Shown: positions 1 to 10,550 of the stretch, piece by piece | Numbering within the stretch: position 1 is the stretch's first letter | Layout: every line of letters starts with the position of its first letter | Source of the DNA: Semisulcospira habei | Taxonomy: Eukaryota > Mollusca > Gastropoda > Semisulcospiridae | Length of the DNA: 64,000 nucleotides | Reading direction: 5' to 3' | NCBI GenBank assembly: GCA_036245525.1 | Contig: BTPG01000001.1 | Coordinates: 183,526,663-183,590,662 of the forward strand | Program-made: the position numbers and the translations under genes | The notes under the pieces: generated by a model | Told to the model about the DNA's origin: nothing | The model's database searches: none | Seen by the model: the letters and a program-made list of their open reading frames with translations, nothing else

Positions 1-205
1 GCTGCTCCGCTAAGAAACTGACTGGTTGTTTGAGCACTGAGTACATGCGTGGTTGAACCGGAAGGGAGGCTACCGGGTTTCCGCCTAACCTATGGCGCCC
101 CTCTCCTGCCATCATGGCCATTATCGTACACAACAATTTTTGGGCTAAAATTAGACTAGCTAAGAAACATTTCCTAGTGGTAATACCATCGGTAAGTATT
201 TAAAA
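1..205. repeat. Terminal segment of a dispersed repeat shared with 12988-13170
   Basis: This block matches, in reverse complement, the sequence at about 12988-13170. Shared landmarks in order are a TGTACACAACAA-type stretch, TAAAATTAGACTAGCT, and an end at CATCGGTAAG. The orientation implies that the same end of one transposon family is present twice, with the body of this copy lying left of the window. The family is not recognised. Confidence 0.6.
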
Positions 206-238
206 AAAAAACGTATTTTAAAAAAAAATACGTTTTTT
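205..238. repeat. Short A/T-rich inverted repeat
   Basis: AAAAACGTATTTTAA is followed directly by AAAAATACGTTTTTT, a near-perfect hairpin of about 34 bp lying immediately beyond the repeat end at 205. Confidence 0.6.
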
Positions 239-364
239 GTTTGTTGTGAAAATAACTGAAAAATGGGCTATGGTCGAATATTTGGAGTGGTCGAATATTT
301 AGAGTAATTACGGTAAACTAAGATAATACTAATGGATACTATTGTGGATTTGGCAACTGCAATC

Positions 365-380
365 ACGCGCGCGCGCGCGT

Positions 381-464
<84 letters not shown>

Positions 465-488
465 CACACACACACACACACACACACC
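365..488. repeat. Compound microsatellite (CG)n(AC)n
   Basis: Alternating CG for about 14 bp runs directly into more than 100 bp of AC with one AAAA interruption near 461. The whole tract is alternating purine-pyrimidine. The Cys/Val and Thr/His reading frames across it are artefacts of the repeat. Confidence 0.95.
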
Positions 489-560
489 ACTTGTATGTCA
501 CACTGGCTAGTATCACATGTATTGTGCGAGGAAAGCCCATACAGGCACCATATTTTATAA

Positions 561-1080
561 ACAATGCATAGAAATATCACTCTGTAGTATCAGTCATAAA
601 TGATTAAAAATGATAAAAGACTTCCGTTATTAAATCCAGTATGTAAACTGTACATATGTCATTGCTTTTATAAACACTGCAGCTTAAAATACTCATAATA
701 TCATAATATATGTTATAATATCATATATCACACTCAATATCATATATTGCGCTAAAGTTTACCAGTTGGTATACAGTATCATGCACCAGCTTTATCACAG
801 ACCTGTGGGTACAAATATACTATTTATGAATTAAGCACTTTCACAGCTGATGGCACAAATGATCTCTTGTAGATGTTTTTACGAGCAAGTGGCACCTAGA
901 GTTGCCGACCAGACAGGAGGAACTCGAAAGCGCCATTAAGAGTTTCGTGAGAATCGCAGATATGTGGACTGCTTTCCTCCTCAAGGTTCAGAGAATACAA
1001 GTCGGACAACTGTGTCTGTTTCACGCCAACAATATTGCTCGCCTGGTTGACAACCCGTGCCAGCTTTTATGTTTAGTCAC
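561..1080. other. No gene seen; AT-rich unique-looking sequence
   Basis: AT-rich, with irregular ATATCATATA motifs around 700-760. A 60-codon open frame at about 902-1084 has no ATG at its start, no recognised domain and no convincing splice sites, so it is not called. Confidence 0.5.
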
Positions 1081-1490
1081 TTGAACAATGACCTGTTGGA
1101 AAGGTCACAAAGGTCACATTTATTATGTGTACTGGTCTGGTCATACACATGAAACATAAGGACTTTGCCTTTCTTGTTTTGTAATATTTTGGTGGTTGGT
1201 GAGAAGGTGCTCACACACTTTTGGCCATCACTTGGCCCATCCAGTTTCAGAAATGACCCATTGGATTTGTTCTCTGCGGGGCAGTGGCCCATGTGTATAC
1301 ATTTTTAGAATGAACACTTCATATTAAGCTGAGGGGTCAGTGACCATAGGTTTCCTTATTCAGTGGGCCCTACTTGGTCTTTTTCTCTCTGCACCCCCCC
1401 CCCCCCCCCCACTCCCCAAGCCCATAACCCATTGGATTTATGCTCTGCAGGTCAGTGACCTATGTGCATACATTTTTACAATGGATACTG
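1081..1490. repeat. Degenerate copy of the GGTCACAAGG dispersed repeat, about 171-bp period
   Basis: Contains AAAGGTCACAAAGGTCACA and ATAAGGACTTTGCC, which resemble parts of the better copies at 16.9-17.9 and 56.4-57.1 kb. A segment of about 70 bp starting ACCCATTGGATTT at 1256 recurs at 1427, a 171-bp period like the internal unit of that family. A C-tract at about 1392-1410 lies between the units. Confidence 0.5.
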
Positions 1491-2179
1491 AACCAATACT
1501 TGAGGGAACAAACTGGGGAAGGACAAACTGTTTTGTCTTTGTCTGTCCCAGTCTATTCTTTTTTCTTTTTTTTTTTGTTGTTGGTTATTTCTTTCCATTT
1601 ACACACTCTTTTGGTAGACACTTTTGATTTGGATTTTAAAGGGATAGGTTCAAGCCTATATCAAAATACGCTTGTCTTATTCAGAATGTGCTGGCCCTTT
1701 GTGCAAGCTCTGCGTGTGCTGTGTGCAAAATTCAGGTCACAGTTCAATATTTCTTCAATAAAATAAGTATAGCTATAGTTCACATTAAAGCTCCAAATGC
1801 TGGTAAGAGACGTTTCAGCACAGTGAAACATCTTATTAGTAATACTCTATCAGTTTGGAGCCTCCAAACAAAGTGAAAGAGAACAGTCACATCACAGTAT
1901 TTGAGAAAGTAACCCATTAAAAAAATTCAACACTCCCACCTGTCAGTAAAATTCACCGCTCAGATTGGAGGCAGAGCCAATCCCAGCGCTTGTCGTCAGT
2001 CCAAGTCTAAACATGGTCCACGACGGTGACATAAGTTTGCAAAGCGGGCTTGTTTGACAACTGTCAGCTACAGCATCCAGAACATCTAGCAGTTCTCGCA
2101 GGCCTGGTGCATTGGCTTTAAAAAGTAATACTCTATCTGTGAAATGTTTCTTTAAATTGTATATGTAGGGAAATAGATA
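1491..2179. other. No gene seen; possible small inverted-repeat remnant 1785-2120
   Basis: No coding signal. TTAAAGCTCCAAATGCTGG near 1787 and the reverse complement of GCATTGGCTTTAAA near 2110 are weakly similar and may be the ends of a decayed MITE. The 14-mer AGTAATACTCTATC occurs twice. Confidence 0.35.
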
Positions 2180-2688
2180 TAATAATAATAATAATAATTA
2201 CGATATTTATAATGCGCTTATCTTATAATAATTATAACTCTAAGCGCGCACTCACAACTCGCGCACGCATGCGCACGCTTTAGACGACTCACGTACAACA
2301 AATGGTGAAATATATTGCGACAGTCATCTTTTGTGGGGAGTGTGGTGATATAGTGCTAGAACTGTTGAAAGAGGTGAGTTTTGAGGGCGGACTGAAAGGA
2401 GGAGAGAGAGTCTTTCTGATGGAGAGAGAGTGGGAGAGTGTTCCAGGTGGATGGACCATAAACTGAGAAGGCGCGGGGGCCGAAAGTGCTGAGTTTGGTG
2501 CGGGGGATGTGGAGACGGAGAGGGTCGGAGGCGGAGCGGAGGGAGCGGGAAGGAGTGTAGGGGTGAAGTAAGTTGGAAAGATAGGCAGGAGCGCAGTTGT
2601 TCAGGGATTTGTAGCAGAGAGACAGAATCTTGTATTGGATACGCTGTGGGATGGGAAGCCAGTGAAGAAGTATGACAAGTGAGGAAGT
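2180..2688 (-). mobile_element. CR1/jockey-like LINE, 3'-end fragment (copy A)
   Basis: On the minus strand this is the last 500 bp or so of a CR1-like LINE. It carries the C-terminal reverse-transcriptase coding tail, then a 3' UTR with GCGCGCTTAGAGTTATAA and a TTATAATGCGC-type tail, and ends in an (ATT)n microsatellite at 2180. It is 5' truncated at the point where copy B begins. The same 3' end recurs at 2689, 21513 and 27640 (inverted), which shows it is the true element end. Confidence 0.75.
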
Positions 2689-4745
2689 ATAATAATAATT
2701 AATAATTACGGTATTTATAATGCGCTTATCTTATAATAATTATAACTCTAAGCGCGCACTCACAACTCGCGCACGCATGCGCACGCTTTAGACAATAACT
2801 CATGTACCACAAATACATTACGACAGTCAGCTTGGGGTGGGGAGTATGGTGATATAGGGCTAGAACTGTTGAAAGAGGTGAGTTTTGAGGGTGGACTGGA
2901 AGGAGGAGAGAGAGTGTTTCTGACGGAGAGAGAGAGTGGAAGAGTAGGCAGGCCAGAAAGGAGAGAGTTGCAATAGTCGATTCGAGATAAGATGAGAGAG
3001 ACAGCAAGTTTGGTGGCAACTTCGGTGGTGAGGTATTTTCTGATCTGACTGATGCGGCGGAGGTGGAAGTAGCATGCCTGGGCCGTGGCGGAGACGAAGC
3101 TGGTTATGGAAAGAGAGGAATCGAGGATAATGCCGAGGTTCTTGGCCGAATCAGAGAGGGAGATGGGGGTGCTGTCGAGTTGAAGGTGGAGCGAGGGAGG
3201 GAGCTGGGAAAGTTTCTGGCGAGTGTCTACCAGCATGGCTTCCGTTTTGTTGTCGTTCAGTTTGCTTGCTGTCATCCAATTTTTCACGTCTTCGTAGCAG
3301 TCAGCCGTGCGAGTCAGTAGTGACTGAGTGTTGTCGAGTTTGTCTTTGTCTAGTAGTTGTGAGTCGTCAGCGTAGAGGTGGTGGTGTATGTGATGAGACT
3401 GGATGATGATGGACAGGGGAGAGGTGTAGAGTGTGAAAATGACCGGGACGGACCCCTGTGGGTTGGAGGAGACGCCGTCGATGGTGACGGACTGCTATCT
3501 GTCGGAGAGGTAGGAGAGGAACCGGGAGTGAGCAGAGTCAGTGATGCCGAAGGAGTGGTGAAGGCGGTGGAGGAGGATAGAGTGGTCGATGGCGTTGAAG
3601 GCGGCAGAGAGATCGAGTAGCGTAAGAAGGGAGATGTTGCCCGAGTCGGTGGAGAGGAGCATGTCGTTTAGGATATGTGAAGGGCTGTTTCAGTGCTGTG
3701 ATGTTTGCGATAGGCAGACTGGAAGGGACTGAGGAAGTTGTTGTCGGCGAGGTGGAGGTTGAGCTGGTTGAGAACAACCTTCTCAAGAAGCTTGGACAGG
3801 AAAGAGAGATTGGAGACTGGGCGATAGTTCTTGAGATCGTTTGGGTCAAGGTTGTGTTTTTCGAGGAGAGGACGGACGATGGCGGACTTGAAGATATTGG
3901 GGACAGAGCCATTCTCTAGAGATGTGTTGATGATGTCAGTAATGAAGGGCACAAGTTTTGGAAGGCTGTCCCGGTAGAGAAAAGCTGGGAGGGGGTCTAG
4001 TTCGCAGGTTTTGAAAGGCATGGACTTTATGGTCTTGAGGACTTCATCTTGAGAGATGGGGCGGAAGGACAAGAGGGGAGTGCCGGAAAAGAGGGGGTCG
4101 GGAGGGCAAGGCGGAGAAGGCAGAGTATCGAGTGTGTTGCGCAGAATTTGGATTTTGTCAGAAAAATAGGTGGAAAAAGCGGATGGGAGTTCTTCTTTGC
4201 TGTGTGTGTTGGGGAGAGGAGAGTCTTTAGAAGTGCCTAGGAGTGTGTTCATGGTAGCGTAGAGGGTTTTGGAAGAAGTGGATTCCAGGATTTTGTTTTG
4301 AAGGTGTTTACATTTGGAGTCTGATATCATTCTGCAGACTTTGGATCTGGTGGTTTGGAAGATCTGTCTGTGAACGGTGAGGTCGGATGAGCACCAGCGG
4401 CGTTCCGCTTGTCGGCGCTCACGCTTGGCCTCAGCTATGTCGTCAGTGAGCCAGGGGGAGGGGAGTCGGTTGGGTATGGAGAAGGTGGTGACAGGGGCGT
4501 GGGTGTCTAGGAGTTTTTGAAGGGAGGAATCGAAATGGGATGCAAGATCAGGAGAGGGGCGGGTCCAAGAGAAAGTCAACAGCTTCGTCGAAGAAGCGCT
4601 CTCGGTTGACAGATTTTAGTTTGTGACGAGAAACAAGGAGCTTGTTTTTTTTCGGTGGAGGTAGGTTGAGGGAGACGAGAATAGCGAGGTGGTCAGAGGG
4701 GAGCACAGAGGAGGTGTCGGCGTCGAGAAAAGTAAAGTACGAAAG
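2689..4745 (-). pseudogene. CR1/jockey-like LINE, EN C-terminus plus reverse transcriptase, decayed (copy B)
   Basis: Minus-strand non-LTR retrotransposon. From high to low coordinate it encodes the end of an APE-type endonuclease (SDHLAILVSLNL near 4700). The reverse transcriptase follows: KNYRPVSNLSFLSKLLEKVV near 3830, and in a shifted frame LLDLSAAFNAIDH near 3610 (motif A) and YADDSQLL near 3380 (catalytic motif C). The thumb/tail region follows with LILSRIDYCNSLL near 2990. The longest intact frame is 303 codons (4579-3668); it breaks after TETALHIS, so at least one frameshift separates fingers from palm. Compared with copy C (21513-22270) it lacks several hundred bp of the C-terminal region near 2942. 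It is 5' truncated, as is typical of target-primed reverse transcription. Confidence 0.8.
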
Positions 4746-4829
4746 TGCACTTACAGACTTCCCTGTTTCAATAAAACTCTTCCCTAATTGCAGCAAGAAA
4801 AGACAAGATGGGATAAACCATAATCCACA

Positions 4830-6001
4830 AAGTCCCTTCTATATGAGAGCTGTCCTCGCTGTCAATGGTCTCTACCTTTTGTCTTTGACCTGATTCTGAT
4901 GTTGAATTATCTCCTATTGAAAAAGTCTCGCAGATCTGCCAATGTATCAGTGAGTTCTATAACGGGCACAGGACATACGCGTCGTTGATTTGTCAAACGT
5001 CATTTGTCATGACGTAAGTTTTAGTTTTTACGTATTTTTATATTTTATGTGATATGAGCTTCACTTTCACTTCATAGACTTAAGAAAATGGTGACAAAAC
5101 TATAACTTCACAGTACTATTTCAGTCTTGCTATATTTTGTGTGAAAGCAGGTTGACTTTACCTAGCTACATTATAATAATACTAAGTACACGGGTCACCT
5201 GCATGCTCTTCTGAAAACGTGTTGATGTGTGTGTGTGTGTGCGTACATGCGCGCGCGCTCCAAACATCTCCAAGAGACATAGATCCTCATGCGCCTGGAG
5301 GGTGCATGAGGATCTATTCCTCCTGGAGATGCCCGCATGTTTGTGTATGAGAGAGAGAGAGCTACGCGTGCGAGGGAGAGTGATGTCATATTTAGAGTAT
5401 TATGTCAGTGTCTGCTTGGTGACAGAGTTGCCTCTTTTACGTCACCGCCACTGTCTGACTTTCTCTAGAAGTAAAGGTTTTTTAGTGTTTTTATTCTTTT
5501 CTGAAAAGAATTAATTTTTACTAAAGAAGTTGAAAGGATACAAAGCTGGCTAACGAACTCATCCAATGTCTTTCTCCAAACTATCTATATGCAAAGGTTC
5601 AAGTAAATAAGACAAAAATTACGGTCTCTAATCTGGGTCAACCGACTTCCTATAAACGGTTGTTTATGTCTTCAATGAGACATTCAATTACAATATGCTC
5701 AGAGACTCTCTTAGCCACCCACTTAAGACAGTATTTCTCCAAGTTTCAAGCTTGTGTGTACAGAAATATTGGAGATTCTCTTGTTTACATACATACGCAC
5801 ATACATACATAAGCACATATGGAGCTTCGCGCCAAATGTACGTTCATCAGTGAGGTTAGCGTAACTAGACATGTAATTTTTATCTTGTTACTTCAATTGT
5901 TAGAGGTTTAGCCTGCCCGACTTTGACATCATGGACATGCTATTAAAATCGCCCCAAAGCGACCTGTCCTAAAAAGTCCCTTCTGTAAATAGAAGGGACT
6001 T
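4830..6001. mobile_element. Inverted-repeat DNA element with AAGTCCCTTCT ends (copy 1)
   Basis: Left end AAGTCCCTTCT at 4830-4840 and right end AGAAGGGACTT at 5991-6001 are perfect inverted repeats. An extra inverted copy of AGTCCCTTCT sits just inside the right end, forming a small terminal hairpin (about 5974-6000). About 1.17 kb with no transposase. The internal AAAGCTGGCTAACGAACTC and TATAAACGGT blocks recur at 16.2, 27.7, 28.0 and, inverted, 51.3 kb, so this is a non-autonomous family. A 65-bp hairpin lies within it at about 5265-5330. Confidence 0.75.
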
Positions 6002-6449
6002 AACAAAGATAACGAAGATAAACATCAATGATAATAATACTTTGGCAATGCCATTCAATTATTAGACTCTGTTCTCAGAAAAGTATTAGATTTTGATTGT
6101 TGATTTTGATATGTGGGGTCTAGAGTTATTGTTTAGATGACTACTCATTGCCTCTTACACTCATTATTATTGTGTTGTATTCATATGTCAGTTGCTGCAC
6201 AGCCAACACAGTCATTCCAGTATAGTGTATCTGGAGTTGAAAGATCTACTCAAGACGTTCTTGTGAGATAGAGCTCTCAACCGTTAGCTGTGGAATAGTA
6301 CATGTAAAATATCAACAGCATGAAACAATCATTTGCTGGCAATACCACAGCACAGGAATTATGCATCTGGATGTTTCAGTCAAGTCCCTAGTGACTGAGA
6401 GACTGGGATTCACATTAAATTAATATACACGAACACAGTGTCTAAATGC
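6002..6449. other. No gene seen
   Basis: About 450 bp of unremarkable AT-rich sequence between the inverted-repeat element and the candidate minus-strand exon. No repeat or coding signal recognised. Confidence 0.4.
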
Positions 6450-6615
6450 TTATTGTTTTATTGCAGTACCAGTACAAGATCCTATGCAGTAAACAAAAGC
6501 TCCATTTTGTTTAGATTCACATGAGCCCTTAAGGTCAGAGGGGTTCATGCGAATCTGTCTCTGGCCTGCCAAGACTGTAGTAGTTCCCCCTGTCCCTCCA
6601 ATTGTGGATACATGA
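6450..6615 (-). CDS. Candidate terminal exon on the minus strand, unrecognised product
   Basis: On the minus strand a strong polypyrimidine-AG acceptor (TTCTGTTTTGTTTTCAG) opens at 6615 into 55 open codons ending with TAA at 6450-6452. The intron phase would be 2. The predicted peptide begins HVSTIGGTGGTTTVLAG and contains NPSDLKGSCES and FVYCIGSCTG, with three cysteines near its end. An AATAAA overlaps the last codons. No family is recognised. It could be the last exon of an antisense gene whose other exons would lie to the right, a retroposed fragment, or chance. It is listed because the acceptor, the open frame and the stop/poly(A) motif coincide. Confidence 0.3.
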
Positions 6616-6940
6616 CTGAAAACAAAACAGAAATATATCATAACACACTATCTGCCTGTTTGTCACTGGTTGTTAATTGGCCTCTGCCCTGACGTCTGTT
6701 GGCAGCTCGTGTTGCCTAAACATAGCGCCACTGAGTCATTCTCATCCTCTATCATTTGATTCAATTCTATTTACATTTATGTCCTCTTGCACCATAATGT
6801 GATCAAGGATATCCTCTGTCAGTCAGATTCGCACCTTATAGTCTATTGGGGCGCCCACTACCGGTAATTGATTACCACAAGGTATTTATTGATTCTGAAC
6901 TTAACGTCTTTAAGAGGTGTAAAACCATTCTATTGTACAG

Positions 6941-7063
6941 TGGCGCCAGTGTACACATGCAGCCCAAGTGAGTTTACCTGCGATGATGGCTATTGTATCC
7001 AGGCTTCATACGTCTGTGACAACCAGAATGACTGTCAGGATGGTTCTGATGAACGCAACTGTC
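6941..7063 (+). CDS. LDL-receptor class A module exon 1 (mosaic receptor)
   Basis: One complete LDLa module in a 123-bp phase 1-1 exon. Acceptor CATTCTATTGTACAG ends at 6940; donor GTAAGT starts at 7064. Six cysteines with spacing 6-4-6-5-8, and the core [13 protein letters not shown] carries the acidic calcium-cage residues (D...D..DE) expected of a folding, ligand-competent module. LDLa modules are extracellular and bind basic patches of lipoprotein or other ligands. Seven such exons lie in this window on the same strand and in the same phase, the layout of LRP-type receptors. The paralogue cannot be told from LDLa modules alone. Joining to exon 2 gives a CGG codon. Confidence 0.9.
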
Positions 7064-7124
7064 GTAAGTGTTGTATTTACTTCTTTTAATGTGTAGTGCC
7101 ACCTGAAACATTGGCACATGCTCT

Positions 7125-7347
7125 TTAACCCCTTTCCTGCTAGCCACTAGAAGTAATGTCTAGATTTGCTGCCAATTAACCCTGTTTGTCCTGAAGCATA
7201 CAAATAGGAATGGTTCAGCAGGAGATATAGGTCCTCATGATCCTCCATATAGGTCCTCATGATCCTCCATAGGTGCTCATGAGGAGCTATGTGGCTTGCA
7301 TGTGAGTGTTGTTTGTTGTGCTCTGGCAGTGACACTGACAGGGTTAA
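7125..7347. mobile_element. TTAA-flanked piggyBac-type MITE
   Basis: Begins TTAACCCCTTTCCTG (TTAA 7125-7128) and ends CTGACAGGGTTAA (TTAA 7344-7347). The right end read inward is TTAACCCTGTCAGTG, imperfectly matching the left. TTAA target duplication with CCC-starting inverted ends is the piggyBac signature. The interior has a tandem ATAGGTCCTCATGATCCTCC repeat (about 7224-7275) and no coding capacity. Part of it (GCTTGCATGTGAGTGTTG) is shared, inverted, with the element at 59413-59648. Confidence 0.65.
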
Positions 7348-7752
7348 TCAAGCAATGAAACTTGTCATGGAAAATTTCTGAACTTTTTTCTGGTTGGTTA
7401 CACAGACATTACTAGTCTGAACATAGGTACTGAACACTTGTTACCACTCTGTAATGGTTCATCATTATACAACATGTATTTATCATATTGATAATTTATG
7501 TTGTTTTCTGCCTGGTGCTTTTTATGCCATGAAGATTTTAAGGTGTGTATCTTAGGTTGTATCTTTTGGTTTGTATTATTATTGAAGAAATTTCACATGC
7601 ATGCCAATGTGTTACATGTATGTCCTATGTGAGTGTTTTGATTTGTGCTTGCTGGTTTCTATTTATGTTTATAATTGTACATCAATGTCAGTTTTGCTCA
7701 GCCTCTATATGTTTGTCCAAATACATTGCAAGGCTGATGTTGTTGTTGCCAG
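7348..7752. other. Intron sequence, nothing recognised
   Basis: Remainder of the intron between LDLa exons 1 and 2, ending in the TTGTTGTTGCCAG acceptor at 7752. Confidence 0.5.
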
Positions 7753-7878
7753 GGACTGAAGTTGAGCCGTGCCTTGAAGGCCGGTTTAGATGTGTCAGCA
7801 CAGGCGAGTGTATAACACGTCTTCTGCGTTGTGACGGCAAAGTTGACTGTCCAGACCGCTCAGACGAACAGTTCTGTA
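7753..7878 (+). CDS. LDL-receptor class A module exon 2
   Basis: 126-bp phase 1-1 exon between acceptor TTGTTGTTGCCAG and donor GTAAGT (7879). Six cysteines spaced 6-5-6-5-8; the one-residue longer C2-C3 loop (VSTGE) is within family range. Core CDGKVDCPDRSDE keeps the calcium-binding acidic residues; R replaces the usual G before SDE, which is common. The stop a few codons past the donor is intronic. Only 689 bp of intron separate it from exon 1, the shortest gap between modules here. Confidence 0.9.
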
Positions 7879-8013
7879 GTAAGTAGCTTGGCATGGCTGG
7901 ACATTGCTGCTTACAGTGGCTGTCTGCTGCCTGCAGTCCACCGCCATACTGATGCTCTGTGTTGTAGCTCACTGTTTGGTCCACCGACTGGCTTGTGGCT
8001 ATCTGTAGCATGC

Positions 8014-8145
8014 TTAACCCATTTAGCCCTGACACTATACATCAAGTTATGGATCGACCATGATACACTGTAGTTCATGGGTTGTGCCAGAAAGATTTAA
8101 TGCCTCCCAGCACGAGGCTGTTATGGCACCACCCTTGAACTCTCA
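8014..8145. mobile_element. TTAA element end with subterminal hairpin (copy 1)
   Basis: TTAACCCATTTAGCCCTGAC at 8014 is followed 58 bp later by a hairpin: AGTTCATGGGTTGTGCCA (8072-8089) pairs with TGGCACCACCCTTGAACT (8124-8141), about 15 of 18 positions. The same TTAACC end plus hairpin recurs at 10427 and 30084, and the hairpin alone at 43478. Confidence 0.6.
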
Positions 8146-8464
8146 TGTTTGATTTGTATTCTGAAATGTGTGGTTTTCAGAGGAATTTTGACCATAGCGC
8201 TTATTGTGTTAGCTTCTTTTATGACTTGTAACAGCAAAGGAGGAGGGTGGAAAGGAGGCTGGAGGACTTTTGATCTGGTTTAAAATGGTAGCTCTTGCAG
8301 TGAAATACTTACCGGTAGTGCTGGTATGATATTCATTGTACAAAATGCATAGCTGTAACACAGCTCACACATTTTTCTTATCTTTTGACACAGTTTAACA
8401 AATAAACATTTAGGGACAGGTTCTTCTGCTTGGAGTATTAATCCACTTTGGGTGTAGGGTCACT

Positions 8465-8790
8465 TTTTGCTCACATGCAATGGACATCCATTGTCCATCA
8501 TATATATCTGTCGTCTGTTGACCATAAGGAACTTTAATATTGGCTTTTTGGGAGAGATTATATAAGCCCCAGACTTCAAAGTTTGCTCAAGTATACTTTG
8601 TAGCAAAACCTTTCTAAACTTACCAATTTGAGTGACATTGCTCAGATGTCCGGGTCACAGTGGATCAAGGTCACAGGAGATCAGTTTGGGTCTGAAGTTA
8701 TGAATAATATTTGAGAAAAAAACATCTTTTGTTAAAATATGGCTATTTCTGACCTATTTCCTGATCGCTTGTGACCTCTTATTATTACTA
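8465..8790. repeat. Dispersed GCTCACATG repeat, short copy with an inverted half
   Basis: Starts TTTTGCTCACATGCAATGG and continues with the AAGACC/GGTCAC text of the family. At 8700-8785 it switches to the reverse complement (GACCTATTTCCTGATC is the inverse of GATCAGGAAATAGGTC). It is therefore a head-to-head fusion of two family pieces. Confidence 0.6.
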
Positions 8791-9177
8791 GATATTTTGC
8801 ATAGAGTTAGCTTGAAGGAAGTTCGTTAGCCAGCATTGAACCTTTTCAACTTTTTGTTTAATAAATTTGTGTTTGAAATTTTGCGGACAAAAATTTGCCT
8901 TTATTTCACAATAGAAGATGTCATCAGGCATGCGTCTACAGGTATTAAATCGAATGGCTCATTTACCTTTATGAGAAAATGGCCACTTTATGAAAAATGA
9001 TCGACCCGCAAATCAGCCCATAATTTTCGTTTTACTTAATTGACAGTTTGCATATAGCTAGATTGAAGAAAGACCTTGAATTAATTCATTTACCAGCTTT
9101 CATCCCTCTTCAACTTTTTCAGTGAAAAGTATAGTGCGCGTGACATTTTTGGAATTGCAATGTTCATGATTTTTTTT

Positions 9178-9755
9178 GCTCACGTGCGAAGCAAAAGTGA
9201 GTATGTTCTGGGCCAGTGATCGTTCGTCTGTCCGCTGTTAACTGTCCACCGTCGTCCATGGTAAACTTTAAGGTTTACATTTTCTCAAAGACTATTCAAG
9301 CCACAGTCTTCAACCTTGGCCAAAGGATACTTTGTGGCAAGACCTTTCTAAACATACCAATTTCACTGACCTCTCTCAAAGGTCAAAGTCACATGGGATC
9401 AGGAAATAGGTAACAAAATTAGCCATAGTTTGACAAAATTTATGTTTTCTCAAATACTATTCACAATTTTAAACCCCAAATTGGTTCAAATATATCTGGT
9501 TGATCGCTCAGAAAGGTCAAGGGTCACAAGAGATCAGGAAATAGGTTAAATAAATAGCCATATTTTGACAAAAGATGTTTTTTTTCTGAAATATGACCCC
9601 TCTGAATGTGTCACAAGAGATCAGGAAATAGGTCACAAATAGCCATATTTTTAACGAAAATAGTTTTTTTCTCGAATACTATTTACAACCTCCAATGCAA
9701 ACCTGGTACAGAGATACCTGATGATAAGACCTTCCTATGTATGCTAATTTGGACC
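9178..9755. repeat. Dispersed GCTCACGTG repeat with tandem internal units
   Basis: Begins GCTCACGTGCGAAGCAAAAG. The motif GATCAGGAAATAGGT occurs at about 9398, 9533 and 9618, each followed by AGCCATA and a T-rich run, so internal units repeat. It is truncated on the right by a SINE copy. Related copies: 16.9-17.9, 41.1-41.9, 56.4-57.1 and 63.85 kb. Confidence 0.7.
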
Positions 9756-9762
9756 ACCCCTT

Positions 9763-10034
9763 GGAATTTGGTATTAATTTCAGATCACTTAATCAAATTT
9801 CAAAAATATAAAAAAACGATTTAAATTTCCAAAATTTTCAGTAGCTGGCTTGAGCTTGCCCTTAGCACCACGTGAATGTTCTGTGTTTATGTGCAGTGTG
9901 TGAGGGAATGCGCGTGATTCACGTGAGCGTGCTTGTTGGTTTCAGTTCTTGGCTATGTCATGCGCATTGAGTTATATTATAAATATGAGAAATGCGCCAT
10001 ATAACTACTATGTATTATTATTATTATTATTATT
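9763..10034 (+). mobile_element. tRNA-type SINE, 5'-truncated copy with (ATT)n tail
   Basis: Matches, inverted, the body and tail of the SINE at 34560-34960. Shared text includes GGCTTGAGCTTGCCCTTAGC and ACGTGAATGTTCTGTGT, then the tail GCGCATTGAGTTATATTATA and GAGAAATGCGCCATATAA. It ends in a (TTA)n microsatellite at 10012-10034. The tRNA-like head is missing. The tail is also that of the LINE at 30667-31445. Confidence 0.7.
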
Positions 10035-10426
10035 AATTACTTTTAGTTAAAAAGGAACACAAGGTCTTTCTTTTAGAATATACATGTGCAAGCACAAATC
10101 CAACAAAGCTGTATAGAGTGTAATGTAAAACATCAGTTACATCATCATAAAGCCATGATTTTGTCCATGTTGTCAATTGTGTTTCATGTCCCCACATGCA
10201 TTCCAGCTCTATTTGCATCCAGATGACCACAGTTTGAGTGTATGGTTCCATTCATAATATTTTTGTAAAAGTTGAATACTTGGAAAATGCAGGTGAGCTC
10301 ATATGTGATAGACTGGGTTGAAATCCACATCTTGAGCTAAATAATACCACTATTCTTTAATATTATTATTTTATACTAATTTTTCTCTACTTTTTTCCTG
10401 TTACTAGCATTGATGTCTAATTAAGC
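10035..10426. other. No gene seen
   Basis: Intronic, AT-rich. A 72-codon minus-strand open frame at 10033-10251 shows no recognisable domain and is not called. Confidence 0.4.
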
Positions 10427-10550
10427 TTAACCATTTTCATCCTGATACACTATTGCTTGAAATAAATTTGACTATGATAGTTCAACGGTGGTGCCACAAT
10501 GGCTTGGCGCCAGATGCACCAAGCTTTTCTGACACCACCCTTGAACCAAA
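10427..10550. mobile_element. TTAA element end with subterminal hairpin (copy 2), upstream of a piggyBac-like CDS
   Basis: TTAACCATTTTCATCCTGAT (TTAA 10427-10430) is followed by GTTCAACGGTGGTGCCA (10480-10496) pairing with TGACACCACCCTTGAAC (10530-10546). It lies 0.3 kb upstream of the piggyBac-like first exon, in the position of a 5' terminal inverted repeat. Confidence 0.6.

Noticed and set aside
268..580. Four open frames of Cys-Val or Thr-His repeats
   Set aside because: They are the (AC)n microsatellite read in different frames. The same applies to frames at 20.7, 29.3, 31.3, 43.9-44.2 and 57.0 kb.
902..1084. 60-codon frame on the plus strand with a protein-like composition
   Set aside because: Starts without ATG, no recognised domain, and neither edge has a convincing splice site.
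6451..6520. Plus-strand acceptor TTGTTTTATTGCAG suggesting another receptor exon
   Set aside because: In the LDLa-compatible phase a stop follows within a few codons and no cysteine pattern is present.
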